Shown here piece by piece: positions 29,234 to 37,390 of a DNA stretch of 64,000 nucleotides. Positions within the stretch are counted from its first letter, which is position 1; the number at the start of each line of letters is the position of its first letter. Position numbers and translations under genes: made by a program. Location of the stretch: the NCBI GenBank assembly GCA_963759375.1, contig CAVWYY010000004.1, forward strand, positions 351,961 to 415,960, written 5' to 3'. The notes beneath the pieces are model-generated. The model was not told where the DNA came from. It worked only from the letters and a program-made list of their open reading frames with translations, and ran no database searches. The DNA is from DASSUW01 sp963759375. Lineage in GTDB: Bacteria > Actinomycetota > Thermoleophilia > Solirubrobacterales > Solirubrobacteraceae.

Positions 29234-29254
29234 ACTTACTCACGGTGAGTAAGT
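29234..29254. promoter_or_regulatory. Palindrome ACTTACTCAC-G-GTGAGTAAGT upstream of lon
   Basis: Perfect 10-1-10 inverted repeat 24-44 nt before the lon ATG, overlapping the likely promoter. It differs from the HspR HAIR consensus (CTTGAGT-N7-ACTCAAG) and looks more like a TetR- or GntR-type site. The binding protein is not identified. Confidence 0.6.
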
Positions 29255-29285
29255 TTAGCGCGGCAGACGGGTCGCGTCCACGGCG

Positions 29286-29308
29286 ATCTCAGTGGGGTTG
29301 ACTGAGAT
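29286..29308. other. Perfect hairpin ATCTCAGT-N7-ACTGAGAT
   Basis: Eight-bp stem (29286-29293 with 29301-29308) between the lon promoter and the repeat element at 29313. It may be a terminator for the MFS transcript coming from the right, or part of the element's flank. It has no T tract. Confidence 0.35.
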
Positions 29309-29312
29309 TCTA

Positions 29313-29515
29313 GGCGAACGTCAACGACGGCTGGGTAGGGAGGCGGAGGGGTCGGCCGCTTCGGCGGTCCTTGGCGCGTAGGGGTCGGATAGCGACCCCA
29401 AAGCGCCAGGCGGCATCGTCTGGCGACTTGACCACATATGAGGTGCTCAACCCGCCAGGGACCGCCGACGACGTGGGCGCACCCGCTCCCTACCCAGCCG
29501 CAGTTGACGTTCGCC
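29313..29515. repeat. Intergenic element A: 28-nt inverted ends, structured interior
   Basis: Ends GGCGAACGTCAAC-GA-CGGCTGGGTAGGG (29313-29340) and the complementary right end (29488-29515), differing in two bases. The same ends occur at 43893-44165. The 147-nt interior folds into nested stems: CGGCGGTCC/GGACCGCCG (29362-29370 with 29459-29467), CTTGGCGC/GCGCCAGG, and GGGGTCG(gatag)CGACCCC (29381-29399). The right end lies 4 nt from the stop of the MFS gene. Non-coding. Confidence 0.75.
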
Positions 29516-29519
29516 GGCA

Positions 29520-30707
29520 CTACGAGGCGACCAACGTCCTCCGCCGCGCGAGCACGACGATCGCGCCCCCGACGGCGACGCCAGCGGCCGCCAGCACGGC
29601 CGCGTCGTAGGAGGATTCGACCAGCGATCCGCCGAGCGCGTTCCCGAGCGCGGTGCCCGCCACGATCGCCATGATCGTGACCGCGAACGCCTCGGTGACG
29701 GTGCCCGGCGGCGCCACGGTGTCGAGCAGCGTCGAGCAGATGACCACCGTCGGGGCGAACATCACGCCGCCGAGCACGAGCAGCAGCCCGAGCGGCCCGT
29801 AGGCGGTCGGCAGCGCGAGCAGGCTGAACGCGACGCCGATACCGCCCAGCACGCCGGCGAGCCGGGGCGGCAGCGTCCCCGGCCAGCTCCGCGAGCCGTA
29901 GACGAGGCCGCCGACGAGGCTGCCGAGCGAGAGCGCGGCGAGCAGGACGCCGCCGATCGAGTCCGAGCCGCGGTCGAGCGCGAACGCCGGCACCGCCACC
30001 TGGACGATGCCGACCGCGGTGCCGAAGGCCAGCAGCACCGCGAAGACGGTTCGCATGCCGGGCGCGACGAGCGGGCCGAGCCACCCCACCTCGTGGCGCA
30101 TCCCGCGCCACGCGCGCGACGCGCCCGTGAACGTGAACGCGATCGCCGACCCGGCGCCGAGCGTGGCGGCGGTGATGACCGCGGCGGCCGGCGACGCGAC
30201 CGCCACGATCCCCGCGACGATCGCCGGCGCGGTGACCACCGCCACCTCGAACGCGATCGTCACCACCGCGTAGGCGGTCTCGCGTTGCGTGTCGTCCTCG
30301 GCCAGCGTCGTCCACAGCGAGCGCATCGCGGCGGGCAGCTGCGGCAGCGTGCCGCCGCCGCACAGCGCGAACAGGAACAGCAGGGCCGCCGGCGCGTGCT
30401 CGTGCGCGGCGACGACGAGCGCGACCAGCGCCGGGAAGTGCAGCGAGGCCGCCGTGCGCAGCACCGGCCCCTGCCCGAGGCGGTCCATCAGCCGGCCCTG
30501 CGCCACGGCCCCGCACGCGTTGGCGAGGCTGAACGCGCCGAGCACGCGGCCGGCCTCCGCGAACGACCCGGTCGAGTCGCGCACCAGCAACAGGATCCCG
30601 AGGCCGAACATGCCGATCGGCATCGAGCCGGCGATCGAGAGGAGCATGGGCGCCCGGGCGCCCGGCAACGCGAGGAGCGCCCGGTAGCGGTGCACGCGGG
30701 GCGACAC
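29520..30707 (-). CDS. MFS transporter
   Basis: 395 aa, about twelve membrane helices. Start region 'RYRALLALPGARAPMLLSIAG' resembles MFS members of the YfcJ/arabinose-efflux-like group; 'GRLMDRLGQGPVLR' is motif A between helices 2 and 3. Substrate unknown. The stop at 29520-29522 is 4 nt from repeat element A, so the mRNA 3' UTR contains that element. Confidence 0.82.
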   Translation of the reverse strand: MSPRVHRYRALLALPGARAPMLLSIAGSMPIGMFGLGILLLVRDSTGSFAEAGRVLGAFSLANACGAVAQGRLMDRLGQGPVLRTAASLHFPALVALVVAAHEHAPAALLFLFALCGGGTLPQLPAAMRSLWTTLAEDDTQRETAYAVVTIAFEVAVVTAPAIVAGIVAVASPAAAVITAATLGAGSAIAFTFTGASRAWRGMRHEVGWLGPLVAPGMRTVFAVLLAFGTAVGIVQVAVPAFALDRGSDSIGGVLLAALSLGSLVGGLVYGSRSWPGTLPPRLAGVLGGIGVAFSLLALPTAYGPLGLLLVLGGVMFAPTVVICSTLLDTVAPPGTVTEAFAVTIMAIVAGTALGNALGGSLVESSYDAAVLAAAGVAVGGAIVVLARRRTLVAS

Positions 30708-30867
30708 TACTCATTGACAGCGATGGGATGCTGTGGCGCATGGCCACACGCCACGCCGACCGACTTCAGCGCGCCGAGTGCGTGCTCGTCGGCGTACGCG
30801 TAGCCGGCTGAGCTCCCCGCAGCTCGGCATCCCTCCCCGTCCGTCCTCGCGACCGAAAGGCCGTCCC

Positions 30868-30945
30868 ATGCTCGTACTCACCACCGTCTCCATCACCGCA
30901 CGCCGACCTCGACGGAGGCACCGATGCGCGGCGCCGATGCCCTGA
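30868..30945 (+). CDS. ilvB leader peptide (attenuation-type)
   Basis: A 25-codon ORF begins MLVLTTVSITARRPRRRH and overlaps the ilvB start in another frame, ending at 30945. Five of its first nine residues are Leu, Val or Ile, and the 'TARR-P' ending resembles the short ilvB leader peptides known from corynebacteria and relatives. Branched-chain codons followed by Arg codons that cover the ilvB ribosome site (GGAGG 30914-30918) suggest control by ribosome stalling when branched-chain aminoacyl-tRNA is low. Inferred from sequence only. Confidence 0.72.
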   Translation: MLVLTTVSITARRPRRRHRCAAPMP

Positions 30946-32573
30946 TCTCCGCGCTCGAGCGCGCCGGGGTCGACACGATCTTCGGCATGCCGGGCGGCGC
31001 GAGCCTGCCGCTCTACGACGCGCTGCTGGACAGCCCGATCCGGCACGTGCTGATGCGCCACGAGGCCGCGGCCGGCCACGCGGCCGAGGGCTATGCGCGG
31101 GCCACGGGCCGGGTCGGCGTCGCGTTCGCCACCAGCGGGCCCGGGGCGACCAACCTCGTGACCCCGATCGCCGACGCCCACATGGACTCGATCCCGACCG
31201 TGTTCGTCACCGGCCAGGTGCGGACCGCTCTGCGGGGCACGAACGCCTTCCAGGAGGCGGACGTCATCGGGATCACCGCGCCGATCGTCAAGCACTCGAT
31301 CGCCGTCGAGCGCGCCGACGACATCGCCCAGGCGGTGACCGACGCCGTGCACCTGGCCACGGCCGGACGGCCCGGGCCGGTGCTGATCGACCTCCCGAGC
31401 GACATCGCGGCCGCGCCCGCGCGCGACGCGGAGCCGCACGCGCCGCAGGTCCCCGGCTACCGGCCGCGGTCGCGCCCGAACGGACGGCAGGTCCGGATCG
31501 CCGCGCGGGCGATCGCGGCCGCCCGGCGCCCGGTGCTGTACGCGGGCGGCGGCGTCGTGCACGCCGGCGCGGCGGCCGAGCTGACCGCGCTGGCGCGGCT
31601 GGCCGACCTGCCGGTGACGACGACGCTGATGGCGCTCGGGACGTTCCCGGCGAGCGACCACCGCTGGCTCGGCATGCTCGGCATGCACGGGACCTGCGCG
31701 GCCAACTGGGCGATCGACGAGGCGGACCTGATCGTCGCCGTCGGCGCCCGGTTCGACGACCGCGTGACCGGGGCGCTCGACGAGTTCGCCCCGCACGCCA
31801 AGATCGTGCACGTCGACATCGACCCGGCGGAGATCGGCAAGAACGTGGACGCCCACGTGCCGATCGTGGGCGACGCCCGGCTCGCCCTGGCCGCGATCGT
31901 CGAGGCCTACGAGCACGCCGATCCCGGCCGGCTCGCCGAGTGGTGGGCGCGCATCGACGGCTGGCGCGCCGACGACGCCCCGCGCAACGACGCCGAGGCG
32001 GCGCTCGACGAGCTGCAGGCGGCGATCGGCGACGCGGTCGTGACGACCGACGTCGGCCAGCACCAGATGTGGGCGGCCGGCCGCCTGCGGTTCGACCGGC
32101 CGCGGCGCTGGATCACGTCGGGCGGGCTCGGCACGATGGGCTTCGGGCTGCCCGCGGCGATCGGCGCGCAGATCGCGTGCCCGGACGCGACCGTCGTGTG
32201 CGTGACCGGCGAGGGCTCGCTGTTGCTCAACGTGCAGGAGCTGGCCACGGCGGCGCACGAGCGGCTGCCGGTCAAGATCGTCGTGCTCGACAACGCCTGC
32301 CTGGGCATGGTGCGCCAGCAGCAGGACATGTTCTGGGAGGGCCGCCGCAACGCGGTCGACCTCGGCGCGACGCCCGACTGGCCGGCCCTGGCCCGCTCGT
32401 TCGGCGTCGCCGGCCACGACGGCGACCTCGAGGCGGCACTCGCCGAGCCGGGGCCGGCGCTCGTCCGGATCGCCATCGACCCGCAGAGCGACTGCCTGCC
32501 GATGTTCCGGCCAGGCGGTGCTTCCAGGGACATGATTGGGTACCACTCGATGAAGTGGAGTGGCTCTCGATAA
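30924..32573 (+). CDS. ilvB: Acetolactate synthase large subunit
   Basis: 549-aa ThDP enzyme. Catalytic Glu in 'MRHEAAAGHAAEGYARATG', 'TSGPGATNLVTPIADAHMDS', FAD/central domain 'VGARFDDRVTG', C-terminal 'GLGTMGFGLPAAIGAQ', 'LGMVRQQQDMFW' and the end 'DCLPMFRPGGASRDMIG'. It forms acetolactate or acetohydroxybutyrate for Val, Leu and Ile. The ThDP/Mg motif reads GEGS instead of the usual GDGS. No ilvN small subunit or ilvC follows, unlike the usual actinobacterial ilvBNC order. Confidence 0.88.
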   Translation: MRGADALISALERAGVDTIFGMPGGASLPLYDALLDSPIRHVLMRHEAAAGHAAEGYARATGRVGVAFATSGPGATNLVTPIADAHMDSIPTVFVTGQVRTALRGTNAFQEADVIGITAPIVKHSIAVERADDIAQAVTDAVHLATAGRPGPVLIDLPSDIAAAPARDAEPHAPQVPGYRPRSRPNGRQVRIAARAIAAARRPVLYAGGGVVHAGAAAELTALARLADLPVTTTLMALGTFPASDHRWLGMLGMHGTCAANWAIDEADLIVAVGARFDDRVTGALDEFAPHAKIVHVDIDPAEIGKNVDAHVPIVGDARLALAAIVEAYEHADPGRLAEWWARIDGWRADDAPRNDAEAALDELQAAIGDAVVTTDVGQHQMWAAGRLRFDRPRRWITSGGLGTMGFGLPAAIGAQIACPDATVVCVTGEGSLLLNVQELATAAHERLPVKIVVLDNACLGMVRQQQDMFWEGRRNAVDLGATPDWPALARSFGVAGHDGDLEAALAEPGPALVRIAIDPQSDCLPMFRPGGASRDMIGYHSMKWSGSR

Positions 32574-32965
32574 CCAGCGACGACCCGGCGGCCACGTTGC
32601 GGTGGGTCCGCCGGGTCGAGCTTGCCTTCGTCCCGCTCGCGCTGCTGTTCGCGGCGCTGCTGCTGCTCAAGGACTCGCCGGTCTGGTGGCTGTGCTGCGC
32701 GAGCGCGGCGCTCGGGCTGCTGTGTGCGCTCACGATGGGGCCGGCGATCAAGCGGGCCGAGCAGCACACGTTCGACGCCGCGGCGTGGGCGCGCGAGGCC
32801 GAGCGGCTGACGGTGGCGATCTTCTTCTCGGTCGCTGCGGTCGCCGTCGTCGTGGTGTACGCGTTCGCCGGCCTGGCGCTCGCGCTGGTGCTCGCCGCCC
32901 TGTTCGCCCTGTCTAGCGCGGCGGCATTCGCAGTGCGCCGTCGAGCCGGATCACTTCGCCGTTGA
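32555..32965 (+). CDS. Hypothetical membrane protein
   Basis: About 136 aa from GTG 32555 (start uncertain), overlapping the ilvB end by 19 nt. Four hydrophobic stretches: LAFVPLALLFAALLLL, WWLCCASAALGLLCAL, AIFFSVAAVAVVVVYAF and LALALVLAALFALSSAAAF, with a basic tail. No family recognised. The 3' end overlaps the convergent SDR gene by 53 bp. Confidence 0.55.
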   Translation: MEWLSITSDDPAATLRWVRRVELAFVPLALLFAALLLLKDSPVWWLCCASAALGLLCALTMGPAIKRAEQHTFDAAAWAREAERLTVAIFFSVAAVAVVVVYAFAGLALALVLAALFALSSAAAFAVRRRAGSLRR

Positions 32966-33662
32966 GCATCGGGTTCGCGACGATGTGAGCGGCGAGGTCG
33001 CCGTACTCCTCGGGGCGCCCGAGGCGGTGCGGGTGCGGGACCTGCTCGCCGAGCGCGACGCGCGCCTCTTCCGGCAGACCGGCCAGCAGCGGCGTGTCGA
33101 ACAGGCCCGGCGCGATCGTCACGACGCGGATGCCCGAGGACGCGAGGTCGCGCGCCGCCGGCAGCGTCATGCCGACGATCCCGCCCTTGGATGCGGAGTA
33201 CGCGAGCTGGCCGATCTGGCCGTCGTAGGCGGCGATCGACGCGGTGTTGATGCACACGCCGCGCTCGCCCTCGCCGTCGGGCTCGTTGCCGAGCATCGCG
33301 GCCGACGCCAGCCGCAGCACGTTGAACGTGCCGATCAGGTTCACGTTGATGACGGTCTGGAACGGCTCGAAGCTGTGCGGCCCGCGGCGGCCGGCGGTCT
33401 TCTCCGCCCAGCCCACGCCGGCGCAGCACACGGAGATCCGCAGCTCGCCGGCGGCCTCGACGGCGGCCTGGACCTGTGCGGCGTCGGTCACGTCGCAGCG
33501 CGCGAAGCCCGCGCCCAGCTCGGCGGCCAGCGCCTCGCCCTTCTCGGCGTTCAGGTCGGCGATCGTCACGCGCGCCCCGGCGCCTGCGAGTCGCCGCGCC
33601 GTGGCCGCCCCGAGCCCGGAGGCACCGCCCGCGACGAGCGCGCCTGCTCCCTCGATTCGCAT
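32913..33662 (-). CDS. SDR-family oxidoreductase (3-hydroxyacyl-CoA dehydrogenase type 2-like)
   Basis: 249 aa. 'ALVAGGASGLGAATARRLAG' cofactor motif, 'ISVCCAGVG', 'INTASIAAYDGQIGQLAYSASKGG' (catalytic Ser, Tyr, Lys) and 'IAPGLFDTPLLAGLPEEAR', the last being typical of HSD10/type-2 3-hydroxyacyl-CoA dehydrogenases. It likely oxidises 3-hydroxyacyl-CoA with NAD in fatty-acid or isoleucine breakdown. Start ATG 33662, 11 nt after the RibD-like gene stop on the same strand. Confidence 0.88.
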   Translation of the reverse strand: MRIEGAGALVAGGASGLGAATARRLAGAGARVTIADLNAEKGEALAAELGAGFARCDVTDAAQVQAAVEAAGELRISVCCAGVGWAEKTAGRRGPHSFEPFQTVINVNLIGTFNVLRLASAAMLGNEPDGEGERGVCINTASIAAYDGQIGQLAYSASKGGIVGMTLPAARDLASSGIRVVTIAPGLFDTPLLAGLPEEARVALGEQVPHPHRLGRPEEYGDLAAHIVANPMLNGEVIRLDGALRMPPR

Positions 33663-33673
33663 GGGCGCGGACC

Positions 33674-34405
33674 CTATACGGCGTACCGCAGGAAGAGCTC
33701 CGACCCGTGGCGGAGGACCGCCTCGAGCCGCAGGTCCACGCCCTCCGGGAGCCGGCCGCCCTCCACGATCGCCGGCTCGTCGGGGTCGCCGGTGAGCAGC
33801 GGCGCGACGGTGAGGAACAGCTCGTCGACCAGCCCCTCGCGCTGGAGCGCCCCGTGCAGCGTCGGGCCGGCCTCGCAGAGCAGCGAGAGGATGCCGCGCG
33901 AGCGCAGCTCGCCCAGCAGCCCGGCGAGCGTCGGCTGCTGCATGTGGACGACCTCGACGGGCGCGGGCACGCCGGGCGGCTCGCCCTCGGCGCCCGTGCA
34001 GATCAGCACCGGCTGCTCGGGCGCCTGGAACAGGCCGGCGTCCCACGGGATCTCGAAGCCGCGCGTGATCAGCACCGCGAGCGGGTCGTCCGCCATGCCC
34101 GCTGCGCGCCGCCGGGCGCGCCGCTCGGGGTTGCGGACGAGCCGCGCGTAGCCCTCGGCGCGCAGCGTGCCGGTGCCGATCAGCACCGCGTCGGCGAGCG
34201 TGCGCAGCTCGAGCAGCATCTCGAGGTCGGCTTCGTCCCCGAGCGCCGCCGAGCGGCCGTCCGCCGCCGCGCGGCCGTCGACCGTGGAGATCATCGCCAC
34301 GTACACGAACGGGCGATCCTCGGGCGCGCGCTCGCGCGGGCGCACGTCGGCGAGCAGCTCGTGGATCGGCCGCTCGGGCCCGGGAGTCAGCGGGGAGGCC
34401 GGCAC
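33674..34405 (-). CDS. RibD C-terminal-like (dihydrofolate-reductase fold) pyrimidine reductase family protein
   Basis: 243 aa. 'RPFVYVAMISTVDGRAAADG', 'LADAVLIGTGTLRAEGYARL', 'GILSLLCEAGPTLHGALQREGLVDELFLTVAPLL' (seen as LCEAGPTLHGAL and VDELFLTVAPLL) are characteristic of the riboflavin-specific reductase domain without a deaminase. It may act in riboflavin or F420-related reductions using NADPH. It is divergent from the glycosidase at 34446 and upstream of the SDR. Confidence 0.82.
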   Translation of the reverse strand: MPASPLTPGPERPIHELLADVRPRERAPEDRPFVYVAMISTVDGRAAADGRSAALGDEADLEMLLELRTLADAVLIGTGTLRAEGYARLVRNPERRARRRAAGMADDPLAVLITRGFEIPWDAGLFQAPEQPVLICTGAEGEPPGVPAPVEVVHMQQPTLAGLLGELRSRGILSLLCEAGPTLHGALQREGLVDELFLTVAPLLTGDPDEPAIVEGGRLPEGVDLRLEAVLRHGSELFLRYAV

Positions 34406-34445
34406 CGCGCTTCAACCTACCCGAGCATTCGCCGATCACGTGGGC

Positions 34446-35429
34446 ATGCGCCGCCTCGCCGTCCTCACCGCTGCCGTCGCCCTGCTCGCCGCGCCGAGCG
34501 CCGCCGCCTCGCCGCTCCTCCCGCCCAAGAAGAAGGTCTACACGGGCGTCACCGGCTCCACCTCCGTCAAGAACTTCGCGCGGCAGGTCGGCAAGCATCC
34601 GTCGGTGTTCGGCTTCTTCCACAAGTGGGGCGGCCCGACGGGCTTCATCTACGACGCGGCCGAGCGCAGCGGCTCGCGGCTGATGCTGCACATCTCCACA
34701 CAGGACGGCTACGGGACCCGCGAGGTCATCACGCCGCGCGGCATCGCGAAGGGCGACGGCGACCGCTATCTGATCCGCACCAACCGCGAGATCGCCGAGT
34801 GGGGCCGGCCGACCTACGTGCGCTTCCTGGCCGAGATGAACCAGACCAACAACGGCTACAGCGCGTTCGACCGCGACGGCAGCTCCCGTGGCCCTTCGCA
34901 CTCGACCAAGGCGTTCATCGCCGCCTGGCGCCGGGCGACGCTGATCCTGCGCGGCGGGCCGGTCGCGGCGATCGATGCCGAGCTCGCGAAGCTGAAGCTG
35001 CCCGCGCTGCACACGGACGCGACCGATCTGCCCACCCCGCAGGTCGCGATGGCGTGGGTCCCGCAGACCGAGGGGACGCCGAACATCCGCGCCAACCGCG
35101 CGCGGGCCTACTGGCCGGGCGCGAAGTACGTCGACTGGGTCGGCACCGACTTCTACTCGAAGTTCCCGAACTTCAAGGGCCTCGAGGCGTTCTACGCCGA
35201 CTTCCCGAACAAGCCGTTCCTGTTCGGCGAGTGGGCCCTGTGGGGAAGCGACCGCCCGGGCTTCGTCCGCCAGTTCTTCGAGTTCGTCGAGACGCACCCG
35301 CGCGTGCGGATGCTGCTCTACAACCAGGGCAACCTGACCGGCGGCCCGTTCCGGCTGTCGCGCTACCCCAGCAGCACCGCCGAGATCAAGGCGGCGCTCA
35401 AGCGGAAGCGCTACCTCGGGACTCCCTGA
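34446..35429 (+). CDS. Secreted glycoside hydrolase family 26-like protein
   Basis: 327 aa with signal peptide (MRRLAVLTAAVALLAAPSAA). A (beta/alpha)8 glycosidase pattern of clan GH-A: acid/base Glu in 'YVRFLAEMNQTNNGYSAFD', 'YVDWVGTDFYSKFPNFKG' and nucleophile Glu in 'PFLFGEWALWGSDRPGF'. GH26 enzymes cut beta-mannans or related glycans outside the cell. Exact polymer unknown. The 3' end overlaps the convergent tag gene by 32 bp. Confidence 0.78.
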   Translation: MRRLAVLTAAVALLAAPSAAASPLLPPKKKVYTGVTGSTSVKNFARQVGKHPSVFGFFHKWGGPTGFIYDAAERSGSRLMLHISTQDGYGTREVITPRGIAKGDGDRYLIRTNREIAEWGRPTYVRFLAEMNQTNNGYSAFDRDGSSRGPSHSTKAFIAAWRRATLILRGGPVAAIDAELAKLKLPALHTDATDLPTPQVAMAWVPQTEGTPNIRANRARAYWPGAKYVDWVGTDFYSKFPNFKGLEAFYADFPNKPFLFGEWALWGSDRPGFVRQFFEFVETHPRVRMLLYNQGNLTGGPFRLSRYPSSTAEIKAALKRKRYLGTP

Positions 35430-35967
35430 CCAGGCAGCCCTCGATGTGGTCGTCGACGAGGCCGCACGCCTGCATCAGCGCGTAGGCGGTCGTCGGGCCG
35501 ACGAAGCGGAAGCCGCGCCGCTTGAGCTCCTTCGCCATCGCCTTGGACTCCGGCGTGGAGGCCGGGATGTCGGCGGCCGTACGCGGACGCGGGCGCGGCT
35601 CCGGGGCGAACGACCACAGCAGCTCGCTCAGGTCCACGTCGAGCGCGGCGCGGGCGTTGGCGATCGTCGCGTCGATCTTCGCGCGGTTGCGGACGATGCC
35701 GGCGTCGGCGAGCAGGCGCTCGCGGTCGGCGTCGCCGAACGCCGCGATCCGCTCGATGTCGAATCCGGCGAACGCGGCGCGGAAGTTCTCGCGCTTGCGC
35801 AGGATCGTCAGCCACGACAGCCCGGACTGGAACGACTCGAGGCACAGCTTCTCGAACAGCCGGCGGCTGTCGTGCACGGGCCGGCCCCACTCCTCGTCGT
35901 GGTAGGCGATGTACTCGGGTGTGGAGGAGCCCCACCAACAGCGGCCGTCGACAAGCCCGTCGCTCAT
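35398..35967 (-). CDS. tag: DNA-3-methyladenine glycosylase I
   Basis: 189 aa. Family blocks: 'RCWWGSSTPEYIAYHDEEWG' with the zinc Cys and His, 'FEKLCLESFQSGLSWLTILRKRE', 'FRFVGPTTAYALMQACGLVDDH' with helix-hairpin-helix and the C-terminal zinc ligands (His/Cys, DHIEGCLV). It excises N3-methyladenine from alkylated DNA. The ATG overlaps the stop of the LLM oxidoreductase gene (ATGA), so both lie on one transcript. Confidence 0.93.
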   Translation of the reverse strand: MSDGLVDGRCWWGSSTPEYIAYHDEEWGRPVHDSRRLFEKLCLESFQSGLSWLTILRKRENFRAAFAGFDIERIAAFGDADRERLLADAGIVRNRAKIDATIANARAALDVDLSELLWSFAPEPRPRPRTAADIPASTPESKAMAKELKRRGFRFVGPTTAYALMQACGLVDDHIEGCLVRESRGSASA

Positions 35968-36905
35968 GGCGCCAGGGCGTCGATCAGCTCGCCCACGTGC
36001 TCGGGCGGGGCGATCGGCGTGAGCACCAGCGTCGTGATGCCGCGCGCCGCGTACTCGCCCAGCCGCGCCTTCATCGCCGGGCCGTCGCCGAACACGAAGA
36101 TCTCGCGCACCAGCTCCTCGGGCACGGCGGCCAGCGCGGCCTTGCGGTCGCCGCCGCGCCACGCCGCGACCATCGGGTCGATCGCCTCGCCCCAGCCCAG
36201 GCCGCGGAAGAACGCCTCGTAGACGGGCACCGTCGCGTAGGCGGCGAACATGAAGCGCGCGGTGTCGATCCCGTCGCCGGGGATGCAGAAGAACCGGCAC
36301 ACGACCTCGGTCGGCTCCCGGCCCGCGGCCTGCTCGCCCTCGCGCACGCGGGAAACCACGTGCTCGGCGGCCGACAGCGGCAGGAAGTTCGTGAACGAGC
36401 CGTCGGCGATCTCGCCGCCGAGCCGCAGCATCCGGTCGCGCAGCGCGGCCAGCACGATCGGCACCGGCGCGGCCGGCGGCGTCTCGAGCTTGAAGCCTCC
36501 CGGCCCGCGCCCGCCGGCCAGCACCTCGCGGAGCACCGGCACGGTCTCGCGCAGGCGCGTGAGCGGCTTCTCGAACGGCACCTGGTTCCAGCGCTCGACG
36601 ATCACGTTCGAGGACGCGCCGAGCCCGAGCACGAAGCGGCCGCCGCTCGCGTCGGCGAGCGCCGCCGCGTGCTGGGCCAGCACGGCCGGGCCGCGCGTGA
36701 ACGGGTTCACCACGCCGGTGCCGAGCCGCAGCCGCGACGTCCAGGCGGCGGCCAGCGCGAGCGGCGTGAACCCGTCGGCGCCGTTGGTCTCGCCGGTCCA
36801 CAGGTCGTCGTAGCCCGCGGCCTCCGCGCGGCGCACGAGCGGCTCGTGTTCGGCCAGCGGGACGCCGGCGAACGGAAGCGTCAGACCCCAGCGGATCTCG
36901 GCCAC
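35964..36905 (-). CDS. LLM-class (F420-dependent-type) oxidoreductase
   Basis: 313 aa luciferase-like TIM barrel: 'IRWGLTLPFAGVPLAEHEPL', 'AAGYDDLWTGETNGADGFTP', 'LRLGTGVVNPFTRGPAVLAQHA', 'GRFVLGLGASSNVIVERWN'. Members of this actinobacterial branch use F420H2 to reduce or oxidise small molecules; the specific reaction is unknown. First gene of a unit with tag. Divergent from the membrane protein at 36932 with 26 nt between starts. Confidence 0.85.
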   Translation of the reverse strand: MAEIRWGLTLPFAGVPLAEHEPLVRRAEAAGYDDLWTGETNGADGFTPLALAAAWTSRLRLGTGVVNPFTRGPAVLAQHAAALADASGGRFVLGLGASSNVIVERWNQVPFEKPLTRLRETVPVLREVLAGGRGPGGFKLETPPAAPVPIVLAALRDRMLRLGGEIADGSFTNFLPLSAAEHVVSRVREGEQAAGREPTEVVCRFFCIPGDGIDTARFMFAAYATVPVYEAFFRGLGWGEAIDPMVAAWRGGDRKAALAAVPEELVREIFVFGDGPAMKARLGEYAARGITTLVLTPIAPPEHVGELIDALAP

Positions 36906-36931
36906 GCGGGCACCCTATAGGCTCGCCGGAC

Positions 36932-37390
36932 ATGGACTTCAGCCGGCTCGGAAGGGGGGAGCTCGTCGCGGCGGTGGGCGGACTCCTGCTCGGCGTCTGC
37001 CTGTTCCTTCCCTGGTACGAGACCGCGTCCGACAACCCGAACGCGATGATCGACGGGCAGCGCGGCGCGCTGAGCGGCTGGGAGGTGCACCCGATCATGC
37101 GCTGGCTGCTGCTGCTCGCCGCGATCGCGCCGTTCATCCTCATCTGGATCGTGATCCGCGACCACGAGCTGTCGTGGGCGCGCGGCGAGCTGACCGCCGT
37201 GGCTGCGATCGCCGCCTTCGGACTCGTCGCCTACACCGGGTTCCTCGACCGCCCCGGCTCGCCCAGCGGCGAGATCTCCCTGCAGCCCGGGTTCTACGGT
37301 GCACTGCTCGGAACGATCCTGATGATCGTCGGCGGCGCGATGGCCGCCGGCCAGACCGAACGACGGCGCAAGCCCCCGGGGGTGTTCTAG
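36932..37390 (+). CDS. Four-helix membrane protein, unknown function
   Basis: 152 aa. Helices near 10-28 (LVAAVGGLLLGVCLFLPW), 58-76 (WLLLLAAIAPFILIWIVI), 86-103 (LTAVAAIAAFGLVAYTGF) and 122-140 (FYGALLGTILMIVGGAMAA), with a basic tail. It resembles small uncharacterised membrane proteins of actinobacteria. Its TAG stop is the first part of the long inverted repeat at 37389. Confidence 0.6.
   Translation: MDFSRLGRGELVAAVGGLLLGVCLFLPWYETASDNPNAMIDGQRGALSGWEVHPIMRWLLLLAAIAPFILIWIVIRDHELSWARGELTAVAAIAAFGLVAYTGFLDRPGSPSGEISLQPGFYGALLGTILMIVGGAMAAGQTERRRKPPGVF

Noticed and set aside
30733..30866. Upstream extension of the ilv leader ORF to 70 codons
   Set aside because: The extension is Arg/Ser/Pro-rich filler. 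The Leu/Val/Ile-rich part starting at ATG 30868 is the meaningful unit.
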